A stretch of DNA of 64,000 nt from Aspidapion aeneum (lineage: Eukaryota > Arthropoda > Insecta > Coleoptera > Brentidae): assembly GCA_963576565.1 (NCBI GenBank), contig OY755045.1:7437477-7501476 (forward strand). The letters are read 5' to 3'. The translations under genes and the position numbers were made by a program. This document shows positions 52,245 through 63,308 of this stretch, piece by piece (within the stretch, counting starts at the first letter, position 1; each line of letters starts with the position of its first letter). The notes under the pieces are model-generated. The model was not told where the DNA came from. It worked only from the letters and a program-made list of their open reading frames with translations, and searched no databases.

Positions 52245-52384
52245 ATATTTTTGCTTTTACTTCTGCAACTTCAAAGCCTTCAATAGTCATTATTTTACTA
52301 ATTTTTTGGGAAGCATTATCTCGACTATCTTTGTTTTTATACGAACTACTGTGTACATCCCATAAACAAGGAAAACATTCATAG
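52245..52384 (-). pseudogene. MADF / Myb-SANT-like remnant of the Harbinger accessory gene
   Basis: The minus strand reads CLWDVHSSSYKNKDSRDNAS, then KISKIM and VAEVKAKI. LWD..s..YKNK..R.NA is the signature of MADF-type Myb/SANT domains, the DNA-binding partner encoded by Harbinger elements. Truncated after about 45 residues. It recurs at 63850-63991. Confidence 0.75.
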
Positions 52385-52904
52385 CCTTCAAGAAACTGTA
52401 TGGTCAGTTCTGCTGACCACTTTTTTTAGCCATATTAAGCTATAAAAACAAAAATATACAAAATTTTTAAGCTCAAACACAATGAAAATAAAAAATAATG
52501 TAAAATAATGAACTTAAAACTGGCGAGCCGACGTGCAAGCACTTGTTTACACATGAAAATTTTCCTTTTCTGCGCGCATGCGTCACCACTGGCGCCAGCA
52601 AATTCAGTCAGCTGCAGACTTTTTTGATACATGCATGCAAAAAAATAACTTGTGTGCAAGTCGGTGTTTACACTTGCAAATTTAACTTACTGGCGCGCCA
52701 GTTTTTATTGGCGCCAGCAAATCCATGCATGTGTAAATCTCCTTAAATGAAAACAAAACACTTTGATCTTTACCGACAGGCGACGGGAAAATAAAAAGTT
52801 GCTGAAAACGCCAACAAAACAAAAAAGTTGCCAAATTGTTCTCATTATTACATGCTTTTATTTAACTTTGTATGTATGTAATCAAATCTTGCAACTCATT
52901 TTTG

Positions 52905-53875
52905 AAGAACTTCCAGACATCCGATTGACTTCAAATTTCGCACAGCGTCTTAGTTCCGATGACAATACAATAATATGGTTTCATCGGGTACCTACCACCC
53001 CCTTAACGTGGGGGGTGGAGAGTGAATGAATGATGTTTATGAACTTTAGTTTGTCCGATTTCAACCAAAATTGGTATCTGGGGGTTTTTGAGGATGAGAA
53101 TTACGAATTTTTGATCAGATTACAAAAATTCAATATGGCGGATTCAAAATGGACGATTTAATGTCAAGTTTTTCTGATTACTTTCAACTGACTTCCACGT
53201 ATCCGATTGACTTCAAATTTGGCATACCGTTATAGTTCCGATGACAATTCAATAATGTGGTATAACTAACTGTCTACCTCACCCCTAACCTGGTAGGCGG
53301 AGAGGGGGTAAAATTTTAGTTTGTCCGATTTCAACCAAAATTGGTATCTGGGGGTTTTTGAGGATGAGAATTACGAATTTTTGATCAGATTACAAAAATT
53401 CAATATGGCGGATTCAAAATGGACGATTTAATTTCAAGTTTTTCTGATTACTGTCAACTGACTTCCACGTATCCGATTGACTTCAAATTTCGCATATTTT
53501 TATAGTTTCGATGACAATCCAATAATGTGGTATCACTGACTGCCTACCTCACCCCTAACCTGGGGGGCGGAGAAGGGGTAAAATTTTAGTTTGTTGGATT
53601 TCCACCAAAATTGGTATCTGGGGGTTTTTGAGGATGAGGATTACGAATTTTTGATCAGATTACAAAAATTCAATATGGCGTATTCAAAATGGATGATTTA
53701 ATGTCAAGTTTTTCTGATTACTTTCAACTGACTTCCACGTATCCGATTGACTTCAAATTTCGCATACCCTAATAGTTCCGATGACAGTCCAATAATGTGG
53801 TATCACTGACTGCCTACCTCCCCCCTAACGTGGATGGCGGAGAGGGGGTAAAATTTTAGTTTGTCGAATTTCGAC
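52905..53875 (+). repeat. 270-bp tandem repeat, about 3.6 copies
   Basis: The anchor TTTAGTTTGT occurs at 53045, 53315, 53585 and 53855, exactly 270 bp apart. Units contain CCGATTGACTTCAAATTT, AATTGGTATCTGGGGGTTTT and TTCAATATGGCGGATTCAAA. Copies are well conserved. It begins at about 52905 and breaks off mid-unit at about 53872. Confidence 0.93.
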
Positions 53876-53967
53876 ATCGAAGACTTTTCAAAATTTACAG
53901 GAAAGACACCCTGCAATATCGATGCGCTAGCTGAAATACATAGACTTAAACAAATCTAAAAATTAAA

Positions 53968-54474
53968 AAATAAATTTAGAAAAAAAAAAACTTTTTAAAA
54001 ACACGCTTTTATAAAATGGACTAAAAAGCATAAAATAATTTTTTGAATGTTCTGATATCATAATAATAAAAGCGATGGGCGTATTTAATATTAGGTAAAT
54101 GCCTTTCCATGCGCATTTGGTGGATCGTCCACAACCGATGATGGGCCGACTCTTCTTTTTCAATGTGACAAAATAAATCAACACACTGCCGGTCGCGGAT
54201 GATCTGCCTAATATGAAGCAGGCGTAATAATGTTCATCCATATCAGAAAAAAAATGTAAGGGTAGCTTGAGTAGGGTCGGGTTGGGTTGGGTTAAATTGT
54301 CTACCCTTATTTCTCTGCTATAATATAATGAATTTGGAAAAAACGGGTAAATTTCCTTTAATACGCCCATCGCTTTTATTATTATGATATCAGAACACTC
54401 AAAAAATTATTTTATGCTTTTTAGTCCATTTTATAAAAGCTTGTTTTTAAAAAGTTTTTTTTTTCTAAATTTAT
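53968..54474. mobile_element. Foldback MITE with about 115-bp arms
   Basis: Left arm 53968-54092 and right arm 54361-54474, nearly exact inverses (TAAATTTAGAAAAAAA, AAGCGATGGGCGTATT). The 270-bp spacer holds GGGTTGGGTTGGG at 54277-54289 and no ORF. No certain TSD. Confidence 0.85.
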
Positions 54475-54825
54475 TTTATTTCAAAAATGTTGGAAAACAT
54501 TGAGTTGCCATTTTGTTTTTGTTTTGTTGGTTTGGTGTGGACTAAGCTTCAACAGGAAAATATGATTTCATTAAAACAGTTTATCATTTTTTTAGTCTAA
54601 GTAGGTAATTCTTGGTGTAATTTTTATAATGGTTTTTCTTCAGATTGAACAATATATTCAGGTCAAGAAAAACACTTGATTTAAAAAACAGTTTTTTGTT
54701 TTGAAACACTTTGAGACTCCTTTCAAACCTAGATACATATCAAGAAAATTAAAATATAGTTTTAAACTATGTCAACATATTGTTCAAACCAGCTAATGAA
54801 GTTTTATTGAGATTGACAGTTGTTT

Positions 54826-55297
54826 AAATTTGTTTTTATACGACTGTCTTGTAAAAGGGGGTTTTGCGCACGGAGAACACGATCTGAAAATGGCATTTTG
54901 CGCACGCTGTGTGCAAAACGTTTTGCACACGCTTATGTCATTTTTGCGCACGCCTATGTCATTTCTGCATATGGGTCTCCCGTCATTGTGATTTTTGTTG
55001 TCGTCACCCATCAATATAAGTTGGCTTAGTTCCGTAGCAACCGTCACTGCTCGTATGTTTTGTTGATTAGATACGTCAAAAAATTGTTGAATTTTTAAAG
55101 TTTTGTTGTAAAAATGTCGGAAATAAAAACAAGTTAAATTAAAATTTGATTTTTCTTTCTTTATTAGCAGTCGTATAAAAATATTGTAAAAAACTCGTTT
55201 GAAAACCTCTTTGCACACTCCCTCGACTTGTAGACCTCGCCCTCGGCTCGGTCTACCAAACTGTCACGATCGTGTGCAAAGAGTCGTTTTCAAACCT
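54826..55297. repeat. Nested inverted repeats around TGCGCACG words
   Basis: TTTTTATACGACTG at 54832 is inverted at 55166 (CAGTCGTATAAAAA). Between them are TTTTGCGCACG and TGCAAAACGTTTTGCA. Further on, CTCGTTTGAAAAC with CTTTGCACAC (55193-55218) is inverted at 55272-55297. Probably one or two foldback MITEs. No gene. Confidence 0.6.
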
Positions 55298-56265
55298 TGT
55301 TGTTTAAATAACTATTGCAAAGTTGATTTATTTGCATGATTTTAAACTCATTATCAGCTCTTTACAAAATACGTATAGGTCCTTGTCTAACAAAACTTTT
55401 ACAATATTTTGGCCATGACAAATTATTTGAGAACCCCACTTCAATACCAACAATTGGAACAAAAACGACTTCAAAAGTCAAAACAGTGATAAATACTCTA
55501 CTTATTTTCACTTAAAATCTGAATAGTTTCCTGATAAACCATCCCAAATCATTGACAATGGTTTTAGGAAACATCTGAAAATGGTTTTTGAACATATTAC
55601 CAAATAAATAGGGTAAAAACTTCAGTTGAACGATACACGACTCTTTTTATTTTATTTACCCATTGGATAAGCTGAAATATGTCTTTTACATTTTATTGAA
55701 TATCCTAAAAACTGTTTACCTTACAACTTTCTTTTAATAACAAAAATTGTTAGAAAATCATCGACGAATTCAAAATACAAAACAGTATTTTAATATCTTA
55801 AGTGGTTTAGGAGATATTGTCAGTTTTATCAGAGTTTCCATGTCGTTGAAGTCGTTGAATAAAAATTGAGAAACAGATGTGTTTCGCACCATATTATTCT
55901 ATTGAGATGAGACAAAAAAAAATCTGCGAGTTGTTTGGTCCAACCCCATTGATCAATAGGGTTTGTTTTTATTCAAAACGTTCCGTTCCAGTGATTTTTG
56001 TCTGTTTGTGAGCGGTTGTGTTGAAATACCATATCAAAATGGCCTATAAATTTTGTTCGGTGGACATTTGGAGTATTGGAGTTGATATTTTTAATGCGTG
56101 TTGTCGTTTAACCAATACAAACACAATGGATTTTCCTCTGAATTAGCAGTCTATAAATTTTGCGGGGTATTTCGACTATTTCTCGAGATAAAATAGGTAG
56201 ACATTTTATACAGGATAGCTCAAAAACATTCAACTAAAGGCCTTGAATTTCTTTGGGATAGCTCA
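55298..56265. other. No gene recognised
   Basis: AT-rich stretch without repeats I could match. Confidence 0.4.
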
Positions 56266-56330
56266 ACAATCATATCACTCATTCTTCCAACCAGGTGCTG
56301 TATTCTTGAATCTCGTGCCCGCGAGTGTGT

Positions 56331-57750
56331 AGCTTCCGCAGCCAACCATAAAGACCGGCCATGGCGCGTTATAAGCATGTCGGCGGTCACGTGATCTTAG
56401 GAGTCCCAGGATTCTTATTGTCTTGCTTAATATATTATATGTTTTTACACAATTTAAATAAATTAACAAAAAATTTTTGTTCTTTTATAGGCAAAAATTG
56501 AAAAAAATATTTTGCTGATATATGTGTTTATTATGGATAAAAGAACTGAATCTATAAAATAAAAAATTATACAAAATTTGCACTCTAATATCTTCAGGTA
56601 CATATATTAGGTACATAATCTCGTTAGTAACTTCAGATCTATACAAGTCTTTCAAAATTGGACATATCAAACCTAAGCTTTTAGTTTTTTAATTTTTCTT
56701 TGACTGTCATCATCTTTGAGTTCTTATTCAAAGATTTATTAGCAGACACTAAATCATTGTTTTTTTAATAAAATTATTTAAAAAAACTTTACATGCCCTT
56801 AAACCAATTTTTTCAAGCTTTGACAATAGTTTTTCTCCACAAAAACACTCGCTAGAGTTATCTGAAGAAAAATTTTCAATATAAAACATTTTACAATAAT
56901 TTATTAAAAAGAAACAAGTGATTTTGTGAATTAGTGAGATGGTTTTCCCATTCAATTAACTGAATGTAGTGGTCGTCAATAATTTTTTGAAAAATTACCC
57001 AGCACAAAGTTTAATATCTATTTCAATAAAGTGTAAGTTAACTACCAACTCATGTTCTTTTAAAAGCTGTATCTTACTTTTTAAATATTTCAAACTACCA
57101 GAGGGATTACTATCTGTTAACAATATTTTACAAATCAGTTTTTTAATATTGCGAGGGTGCAGAAGACATATTACCTTAGAATTTTAAATTGACGTGTATG
57201 CACTGGATGACTGGATAAACAAAGATGAAGCCAACATTAAAGTGTATCTACCATATCTTTGATTCTCAGGTTACCTTTTCAAGAGACCTAATTGTTCAAA
57301 AAGAAATGACAACTGAACACATTTTTCACTCTCACAATCGAAAACGTCACTAAGGATGTCTATTACCTTATCTTTTACCACTTTTTTCCCGTTTGCAACA
57401 TATTAGGTTTCAGTTTTATAGTTGGACCGACAAGGAACAACACTAATTACGCGTTTGCGGCATTGTTTATCTTATAGATATTTTCTTTATAATTTACTCA
57501 TTAGCCATTAATTATTTTAACGCAGCCCACTACAGTCTTTTTCGTGGGCTGCGTTATTTTAATAACTTTGATAAAATTCACATAAAATTCGTGCCCGAAT
57601 TAAAAAAAAATTGACGTAAATGAACCAAAACTGAACACACACATGTTTTATAATGACAGCGGGCCGTGAGGCGTTTTTTTGTGGAACTCCTATGGTCACG
57701 TGATATTTCCGCGCCCGGGCCGGTCTTTCTCGTGGGCTGCGGTAGCTTCT
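56331..57750. mobile_element. 1.4-kb TIR element
   Basis: Left arm 56331-56406 (AGCTTCCGCAGCC, AAAGACCGGCC, GGTCACGTGAT, AGGAGTCC) is inverted at 57684-57750. A 26-bp direct repeat starting ACAATCATATCACTCATTC lies outside (56266-56291 and 57862-57888). Interior frames (56485-56670, 56749-56955 minus, 56969-57187 plus) are short and unrecognised; one has CFCGEKLLSKLEKIGLRACK. Superfamily unknown. Confidence 0.7.
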
Positions 57751-57888
57751 CACTTACTTTAACCCAGGTGATTGTGAGAGAGGATAGCTGCACTCACCCT
57801 GCCCTCGACTTACGGACCGTCAAGAATACGGCCTCTGATCTCATGCAATGCCAGAAAATTGACAATCATATCACTCATTCTTTCAACC

Positions 57889-58733
57889 TGACCAAGGCTA
57901 TCAAAAGGGACGGGCCACGATCCTCCACTTTGTTGACGTCACATCGGGGGCTGATTTTTTTTGATGGTCACGTCACGACACATTATCTGATTGTCTTTAA
58001 AATATTGAAGTTGGAATGACGGTTCATGAATATATGATTTTTTTTTTAAGTAAAGCCGCTTTTGAGAATGTTTTTACTATATTCTTGCAAAACAATTTTT
58101 TTAAGATGTATAGTAATCCATGGCTATCAAAACGGACGGGCCACGATCCTCCAGTTTGTTGACGTCACATCCGGGGCTGATTTTTTTTTTTGATGGTCAC
58201 GTTACGCCACAGCTGATTGTTTTTAAAATATTGACGTTGGAATGACGGTTCATGAATATTTGATTTTGTTTAAAAATAAAGCCGGTTTTAAGATTGTTTT
58301 TACTATATTCTTTTAGAAAATTTTTTTTAAAATCTATAGTAATCCTTAATTTTTCAGAGCCGTTTATTAGCTCACACAAAAATTAAGTTTAAAGCAGAAG
58401 CGAATGTGACAAACACAGATGACAAAGTCAAATACATGTCAAATATAACAATTGGCATGCGGTACATGGCGGGTAATTTGAATTAAAAATAAGGAATGCT
58501 AAATCTTGAAGATTAATACCTTTTAATCATCTTGCATCCTTACAAAAATCTGGTGAAATATCGGGATGGTGTCTGAGAATATTTCACTGAAATTTCGCGA
58601 AAATCTGTAGTGCCATTTTGAAAATATCATAAAAAAACGTCTAACCTCCCATAAGACCCAATGTAAAATTCAGCCCCCGGAGAACAGCTGATTTTTTCAG
58701 GGTCGTGGCCTCTATTTTTCTGTTGGCCTTGAT
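57889..58733 (+). mobile_element. hAT-L MITE: truncated copy followed by a full copy
   Basis: 57889-58119 is the left third (CAAGGCTATCAAAAGGGACG to TATAGTAATCC). A second copy then starts (ATGGCTATCAAAACGGACGG) and runs full length to CTGTTGGCCTTG at 58733, colinear with 21436-22013. Both carry TGACGTCA near the left end. Confidence 0.85.
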
Positions 58734-58739
58734 CCCATG

Positions 58740-58763
58740 TAGAGTCCCTGTACAGGGACTCTA
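58740..58763. other. 24-bp perfect palindrome in a 10-bp direct repeat
   Basis: TAGAGTCCCTGT followed by its exact complement. ATCCCATGTA precedes and follows it. Possibly a tiny foldback insertion or an excision scar right beside the hAT-L end. Confidence 0.85.
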
Positions 58764-59004
58764 ATCCCATGTAATGCCAGAAAATTAAAAAAAAAAAGAA
58801 AAAACCGAACCAAACCACTTTAGTAACTGAAGTGCGAAAAAAATATATAAAATAAAATACTGCTATAAACACCACAAAATGGTAAGTTACAGTTGAAGCA
58901 ATGCGGGGAGAACAGCTGCTAAGTGAATACTAAGTTTAAATTTGACCTTTCTAGTATTTAAATAAAAACGAAATTGCTGTAGCTGTATATAAATTTTTAG
59001 TAAA
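58764..59004. other. No gene recognised
   Basis: Contains CATGTAATGCCAGAAAATT, also present near 57843, so the hAT-L pair is flanked by a repeat of its surroundings. Confidence 0.35.
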
Positions 59005-59632
59005 GTGAAATCTCCGACGGTTTCGACGATTTTGTCCGCTTATTGGTTATTGGAGGTGTCCGCTTATGAGAGAGAACTGCGAAATTTTAATATATTGAGT
59101 AGCTTGAGTTTTTCCGATAATAAATTTTTCAGCGATCTTTCCTACTGATGGATGTTCCTTCTCCGAAACGTTAACAACTTCCATTTTTTTACGTAAACTA
59201 AGAAATTTTTTACTAGGCATCATTTCAAACAGATCTATTACTACCCAACTGAACAATAAAAATAAAACACAGCAGTCCCGCCGAATAAAATATGTTTTAA
59301 ATACGACAGAGACAAAAGTATTTAATATCCGCATTAAAACGGAAAGAGATAATTCCCCCGCTGCAGACTGTTGTTGCTGCCATCATACTACATAATATTT
59401 ATGCCCATGTCGTGCAACGCGCCGTCCCGTTGTCAAAGGTTCGCGTCCGGTTAAGGGAGGTTTTAGAATTTTGAACCAAAAAAAATTGTCCGCGTCCGGT
59501 TATTAGAGTGTCCGGTTATAGAAGTGGATTTTACATGTAAAGAAATAGGGAAAAGCTTGGTTCCAACAAATTTGTCCGCTTAAAAGGAGTGTCCGCTTAA
59601 TAGAGGTATCCGCAAGGAGAGGTTTCACTATA
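59005..59632 (-). mobile_element. pogo/Tigger element relic
   Basis: Ends AGTGAAATCTCC (left) and, inverted, AGTGAAACCTCTCC (right). Subterminal TTGTCCGCTTA-like words repeat in both orientations (59030, 59050, 59480-59590). The minus strand encodes the first part of a Tigger-type transposase. The element is an internally deleted, non-autonomous copy. Confidence 0.8.
59047..59334 (-). pseudogene. Tigger transposase N-terminus (CENP-B-type HTH)
   Basis: From Met at about 59221 the frame reads MPSKKFLSLRKKMEVVNVSE, KEHPSVGKIAEKFIIGKTQA, then diverges. This is the first helix-turn-helix of CENP-B/pogo-type transposases (LSLxxKxxVI...E...S...IAxxFxIGKTQ). The second HTH and DDE domain are missing. 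Its start is chosen at the Met just before KKFLSL; the frame extends further up without similarity. Confidence 0.8.
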
Positions 59633-59850
59633 TCTTCTCAGTAAACATCGACCTGCTGGTACTTTACTAATATTGTACTTTAACTGCTGGCATCGGCAAC
59701 GATGTGCATTATTTTTATTATTTTTGTATTGTCTAATTTGCATATTATTTAAAAGTGCAAAAAATTTATCATTTTAGTACTTTGTTTTTAATACAACGAA
59801 AAGTTATACTTTATTTTTGAAGAATGCCAAGTGCAGCCAGCGTTTATGGC

Positions 59851-60150
59851 AAAAAAACATTTTAAAAGTATATTTAAACAGTTGCCTTTCAAGCACTTTA
59901 TTTTAGTACAAAACAATTAAATATTTTACTGTGAAAATAAAATATTCACAAAAAAACATTTTAATAACATGTTGAAGAAGGTACTCTTAAAGTATATTTA
60001 ATTTATTATTAAAAGTTTAAAAGGTTTACTGCAAAATTAATATAACAGTGAAAAAACATTTTAAACGTATTTTTAAACAGTTGCTTTTAAAGCACTTTAT
60101 TTTAATACAAAAATATTAAATATTTTACTGTGAAAATAAAATATTTACAA
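59851..60150 (+). repeat. Direct duplication, about 199 bp apart
   Basis: AACAGTTGCCTTTCAAGCAC at 59878 recurs as AACAGTTGCTTTTAAAGCAC at 60077. The following TATTTTACTGTGAAAATAAA (about 59923 and 60121) is shared. The words TTTAAAAGTA and AAAACATTTTA recur through 59860-60590. 60151-60655 holds no gene. Confidence 0.75.
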
Positions 60151-60655
60151 AAAAACTGACAAGTTGATATTTGCCGTCCTTGCCACTAGATGGCAAACAC
60201 TAGTCAACATTTTACAGATACACTAAGGAATGTCAAGCTTAAGAATGTGAATGATTTTATTTATTTTTAAATTGATGTGGAATATTCCATAATCCTTGGA
60301 AATATCCTCATCTGATATGAAAAGGAAAATATTAAAGATCCTTCCGTAAATATGAGAGGTGAGTGACGTAATGTCCTTACAATAAAAGTAGTTTCTTTGT
60401 ACTACTAAAAAAATTTATAAAATCAATGCTTTAAAAGTACAGTTTTTTTTTAAATGTATAAAAATTCAGTTTTTTTGTATTTCCTAAAAATACGAAGAAA
60501 ATACATTGCTTTAAAAGTACATGCTTTTGTGTACAAAGAAGTTAAAAAAAAATGCATTACTTTAAAAGTATAGTGTTTTTGTACTAAAATATATACTTGC
60601 TGGCCTGATGCAGGCCGTTGTTCCGAATAAATACGAATTAAGTACTTCCTACTTA

Positions 60656-62798
60656 CCCAACTAACATTTATAGTAGCGGCTACATGTTCTAAAGGCCTTG
60701 CTACTTTCTTATAGTAAAAATGTGGTGATCCCAACCAAAATTTGTTACTTTTTAGTTCTAACTACTATTTAGTATCAGAAAATAGTAGATGTTTCGTAAA
60801 AACGACCCTCTAAACTACTTCTTAGGATTGTTTCTTGATAGTCGATTCTGATAGTCTTCTCTACCACAATAGGACGTTGCTAAAGATTTACTTTCTTTTT
60901 AGTCGTTATTTCGTAGTCGTCCTGATTTTTATATCCTACTTAATTACCACTAGAAAGTTAAGCTTCATTGGAGTCCCAAACAAGTGTATCCGACAACTAC
61001 ATTATAACTTTAATTTTTACCACAAAAGTTTGTGTCATCATAGTAATATCTGATGTAACAATGTAGACAAAATAACTTTGTGGATCAACTTTAAAACCGC
61101 AACTACTTTGACTTTTTTTTAATGTCGATCTTTTAAAGTAATCTCTCCTTCCTGTTTCTACTTTGAAAACGTAGACTTTTTGAAGTCGCATCTTTGTCGC
61201 ACACATTCTTAACCCTACTTTTTGTGGCTCCTTTTATAATATGGGAATATTAGGAATAGTTTTGCAAATATTTTTTTAACTACCTTGAGCAGTCCATTTT
61301 TTCGAGCTCATTGCTTGACCATTTTGCAAAACAATCAAAATGCAAAATATTGATCCAAAGTATCGAGTACCGCACCCGGATTTTAAGAATTCTCTGGTCC
61401 ATGCTTAATCTCCATCCTTAATCTTTTACGCTACTTGTTGTTGTTCTATTCACTGTCTTTACGGTCGTTCGTGGTTTGTGCTGTGGCACTGTGGCACCAC
61501 CCTATCGCCATCGTAACCCTCTTGTGCGGACTAAACCGAATTCGTTTATCTAGGCATCTTGTGCTGACGTGTCGTGTCTCACTGTGATTCATTTTATGTG
61601 TTGAGCTTGGGTCAATAATTCTTTTTGGTTTTCTTCAAATTTGTGCTGTTGTTAAAGCTTGGTTTAAAGTGAATAAACTTAAATTTGTGCTGTGTTACAT
61701 TTTTAAAAAACTCTTTTTATTGGCACTTCATTTATTGTTCTAATGGAATTTAATTTATCTTGTTTTTGTTTTAAAACCTACCACAAATTCACGCTCGTAC
61801 ATAACCTATAAGCAGTGGTGTTGTTGACAGAAACGGCAAATGACAAGTGGCGACACCCCAATAACTTGAGGGTAGTAGTTATACTTATCGCGTGGTTCCT
61901 ATCACTCTGTAGACGTTTTCTAGTGGCGAAAGCTAGTTAATAATACGTTTCTGCAACGAAGGAGTAGAAATTCGAGTGTGTTATCTAGAACTAAAAAGGA
62001 ATGCCGACATAAAAGTCGTAAGTGACACGTTATCGTAACTTAGGCTCACTTTCAAGTAACCCTTTCGACTATCAGGGAATATAGTTTGGGACGCCATGTT
62101 TTTATTTAAGAAAGAAAATTTAATAGTTTTGTTGTCGTTTTATGAGCTCATATTAAAGAGCTATACTATTTTAGAAACAAATTAGTTGAAGCTTACCAAA
62201 AATGCTCTTCTTAAGCACCATTTGTTGGAGTTAACTGTCGATTATGAAAACATAACCTCCAAAATCACAACACAAAAATTCCATCAGCTACCAGAAAACG
62301 GCTCAATTTTACGGGCGCACCGGTTTTTTGCAATATATATAATGCATGTTATACAAAAAACTTTGCGTCGCACTCGAATTTTGATCCTCTGCTTGTAAAT
62401 TCTCACACTTTTGGATAACATAGTACATATTATAACCATAACCAAACAAAAAAACTAAGCGAGTCTGTTTACTGTTGTGTCCACCATATTGTGTAACAAT
62501 TCTACCAAAAAGAAACGATTATATTATTTGCAACTACATCGCAACTTTTATGCCATTACGGAAAAAAAACAGCCTCTACGACGTAGTAGATACCTGGCTA
62601 CGACGTAGTAGTGTAGTTGTTACTACAGTGACTTTCAACACTTGGCCAAGTGGTTATAACCAGAAATTGGTTCCCCACTTAGGGAATTATAACGTCGCTG
62701 TATGGTATACTGAGACGTAGCGGGAGTACGTTCCGGTTACTTTTAAGAAATTCTTTCTAGTTGGGGTTTCGTCGTTACAACTTTAAATGTTTGTTGGG
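60656..62798 (+). mobile_element. CCCAAC-ended element, long form
   Basis: Ends CCCAACTAACATTTAT and GTTTGTTGGG with TA on both sides. Parts 60656-61107 and 62050-62798 match 24361-23161 in inverse orientation almost throughout. The middle 61108-62049 (about 940 bp) is present only here. The middle shows TTGTGCTGTTGTTAAAGC and TTTGTGCTGTGTTAC repeats and GACAAGTGGCGACACCCC, a little like an LTR end, without proof. Terminal regions carry CTACGACGTAGTAG palindromes (62578-62608). No transposase frame; 70-codon frames at 62186-62398 and 60835-61053 are kept in both copies. Confidence 0.85.
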
Positions 62799-63305
62799 TA
62801 GTACTTTGACGTTATGGGCAGCAGTGAAAGCCTGTACTTAAAAAGCAGTTTTTTTGTAATCCATGTTTGCTGTGTTGAACATTTGGAAGGAACCTGTTCA
62901 GAAAACAGTTAAAAAACCACAAAATAACCTTCCTCCGGAACCAAAATAAGATTTTGTAGAGCGCTCTCTTTGTGGAGCGTTTTCGTTTGAAACACTAAAA
63001 GATAACAAGGATTTTGAATCACCCTATATTGGTTAGATCACACCATTTATCACCAGACCATTGTCTCTGTTTTGTGACTTGGCGCAGAACAGGCGAACAA
63101 AAAAAGGACTACCCAAAAGTGTCTCCTCGTAGTCGCAAAGTCATATATCACCGGTGAAATACCGGGCGCGTAGCACACCATATAGAATACCACAGAACTA
63201 GATCTAACGGAAAGTGTTCAGACATCCAGTGGCGTAGACATTTTGTAAAAGTCAAAGAAATGTTTTAAAAAACCTAAAATGGGTTTTCCATTACATTTCA
63301 GCTTT
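62799..63305. other. No gene recognised
   Basis: Unremarkable sequence between two DNA elements; AGAGCGCTCTC palindrome at 62958. Confidence 0.35.
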
Positions 63306-63308
63306 TAA

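Larger units (their letters stand above)
51707..52743. mobile_element. PIF/Harbinger derivative with both gene remnants
   Basis: TAA on both sides (51704-51706, 52744-52746), the 3-bp target of PIF/Harbinger. Ends share TTTACACATGCATGAATTT and TTTACACATGCATGGATTT (inverted), followed by TGGCGCCA and GGCGCGCC palindromes. Inside are a transposase N-terminal remnant (51850-52110, plus) and a MADF/Myb-SANT-like remnant on the minus strand (52245-52384). A second copy begins at 63309. The two remnants are convergent and almost abut, so the middle of the parent element was lost. Confidence 0.85.

Noticed and set aside
54277..54289. Telomere-like GGGTTGGGTTGGG
   Set aside because: Only about three units; insect telomeric TTAGG is different, and it sits inside a foldback spacer.
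61620..61700. LTR retrotransposon terminal repeat
   Set aside because: No second LTR, no primer-binding site or polypurine tract could be placed; only loose word similarity.
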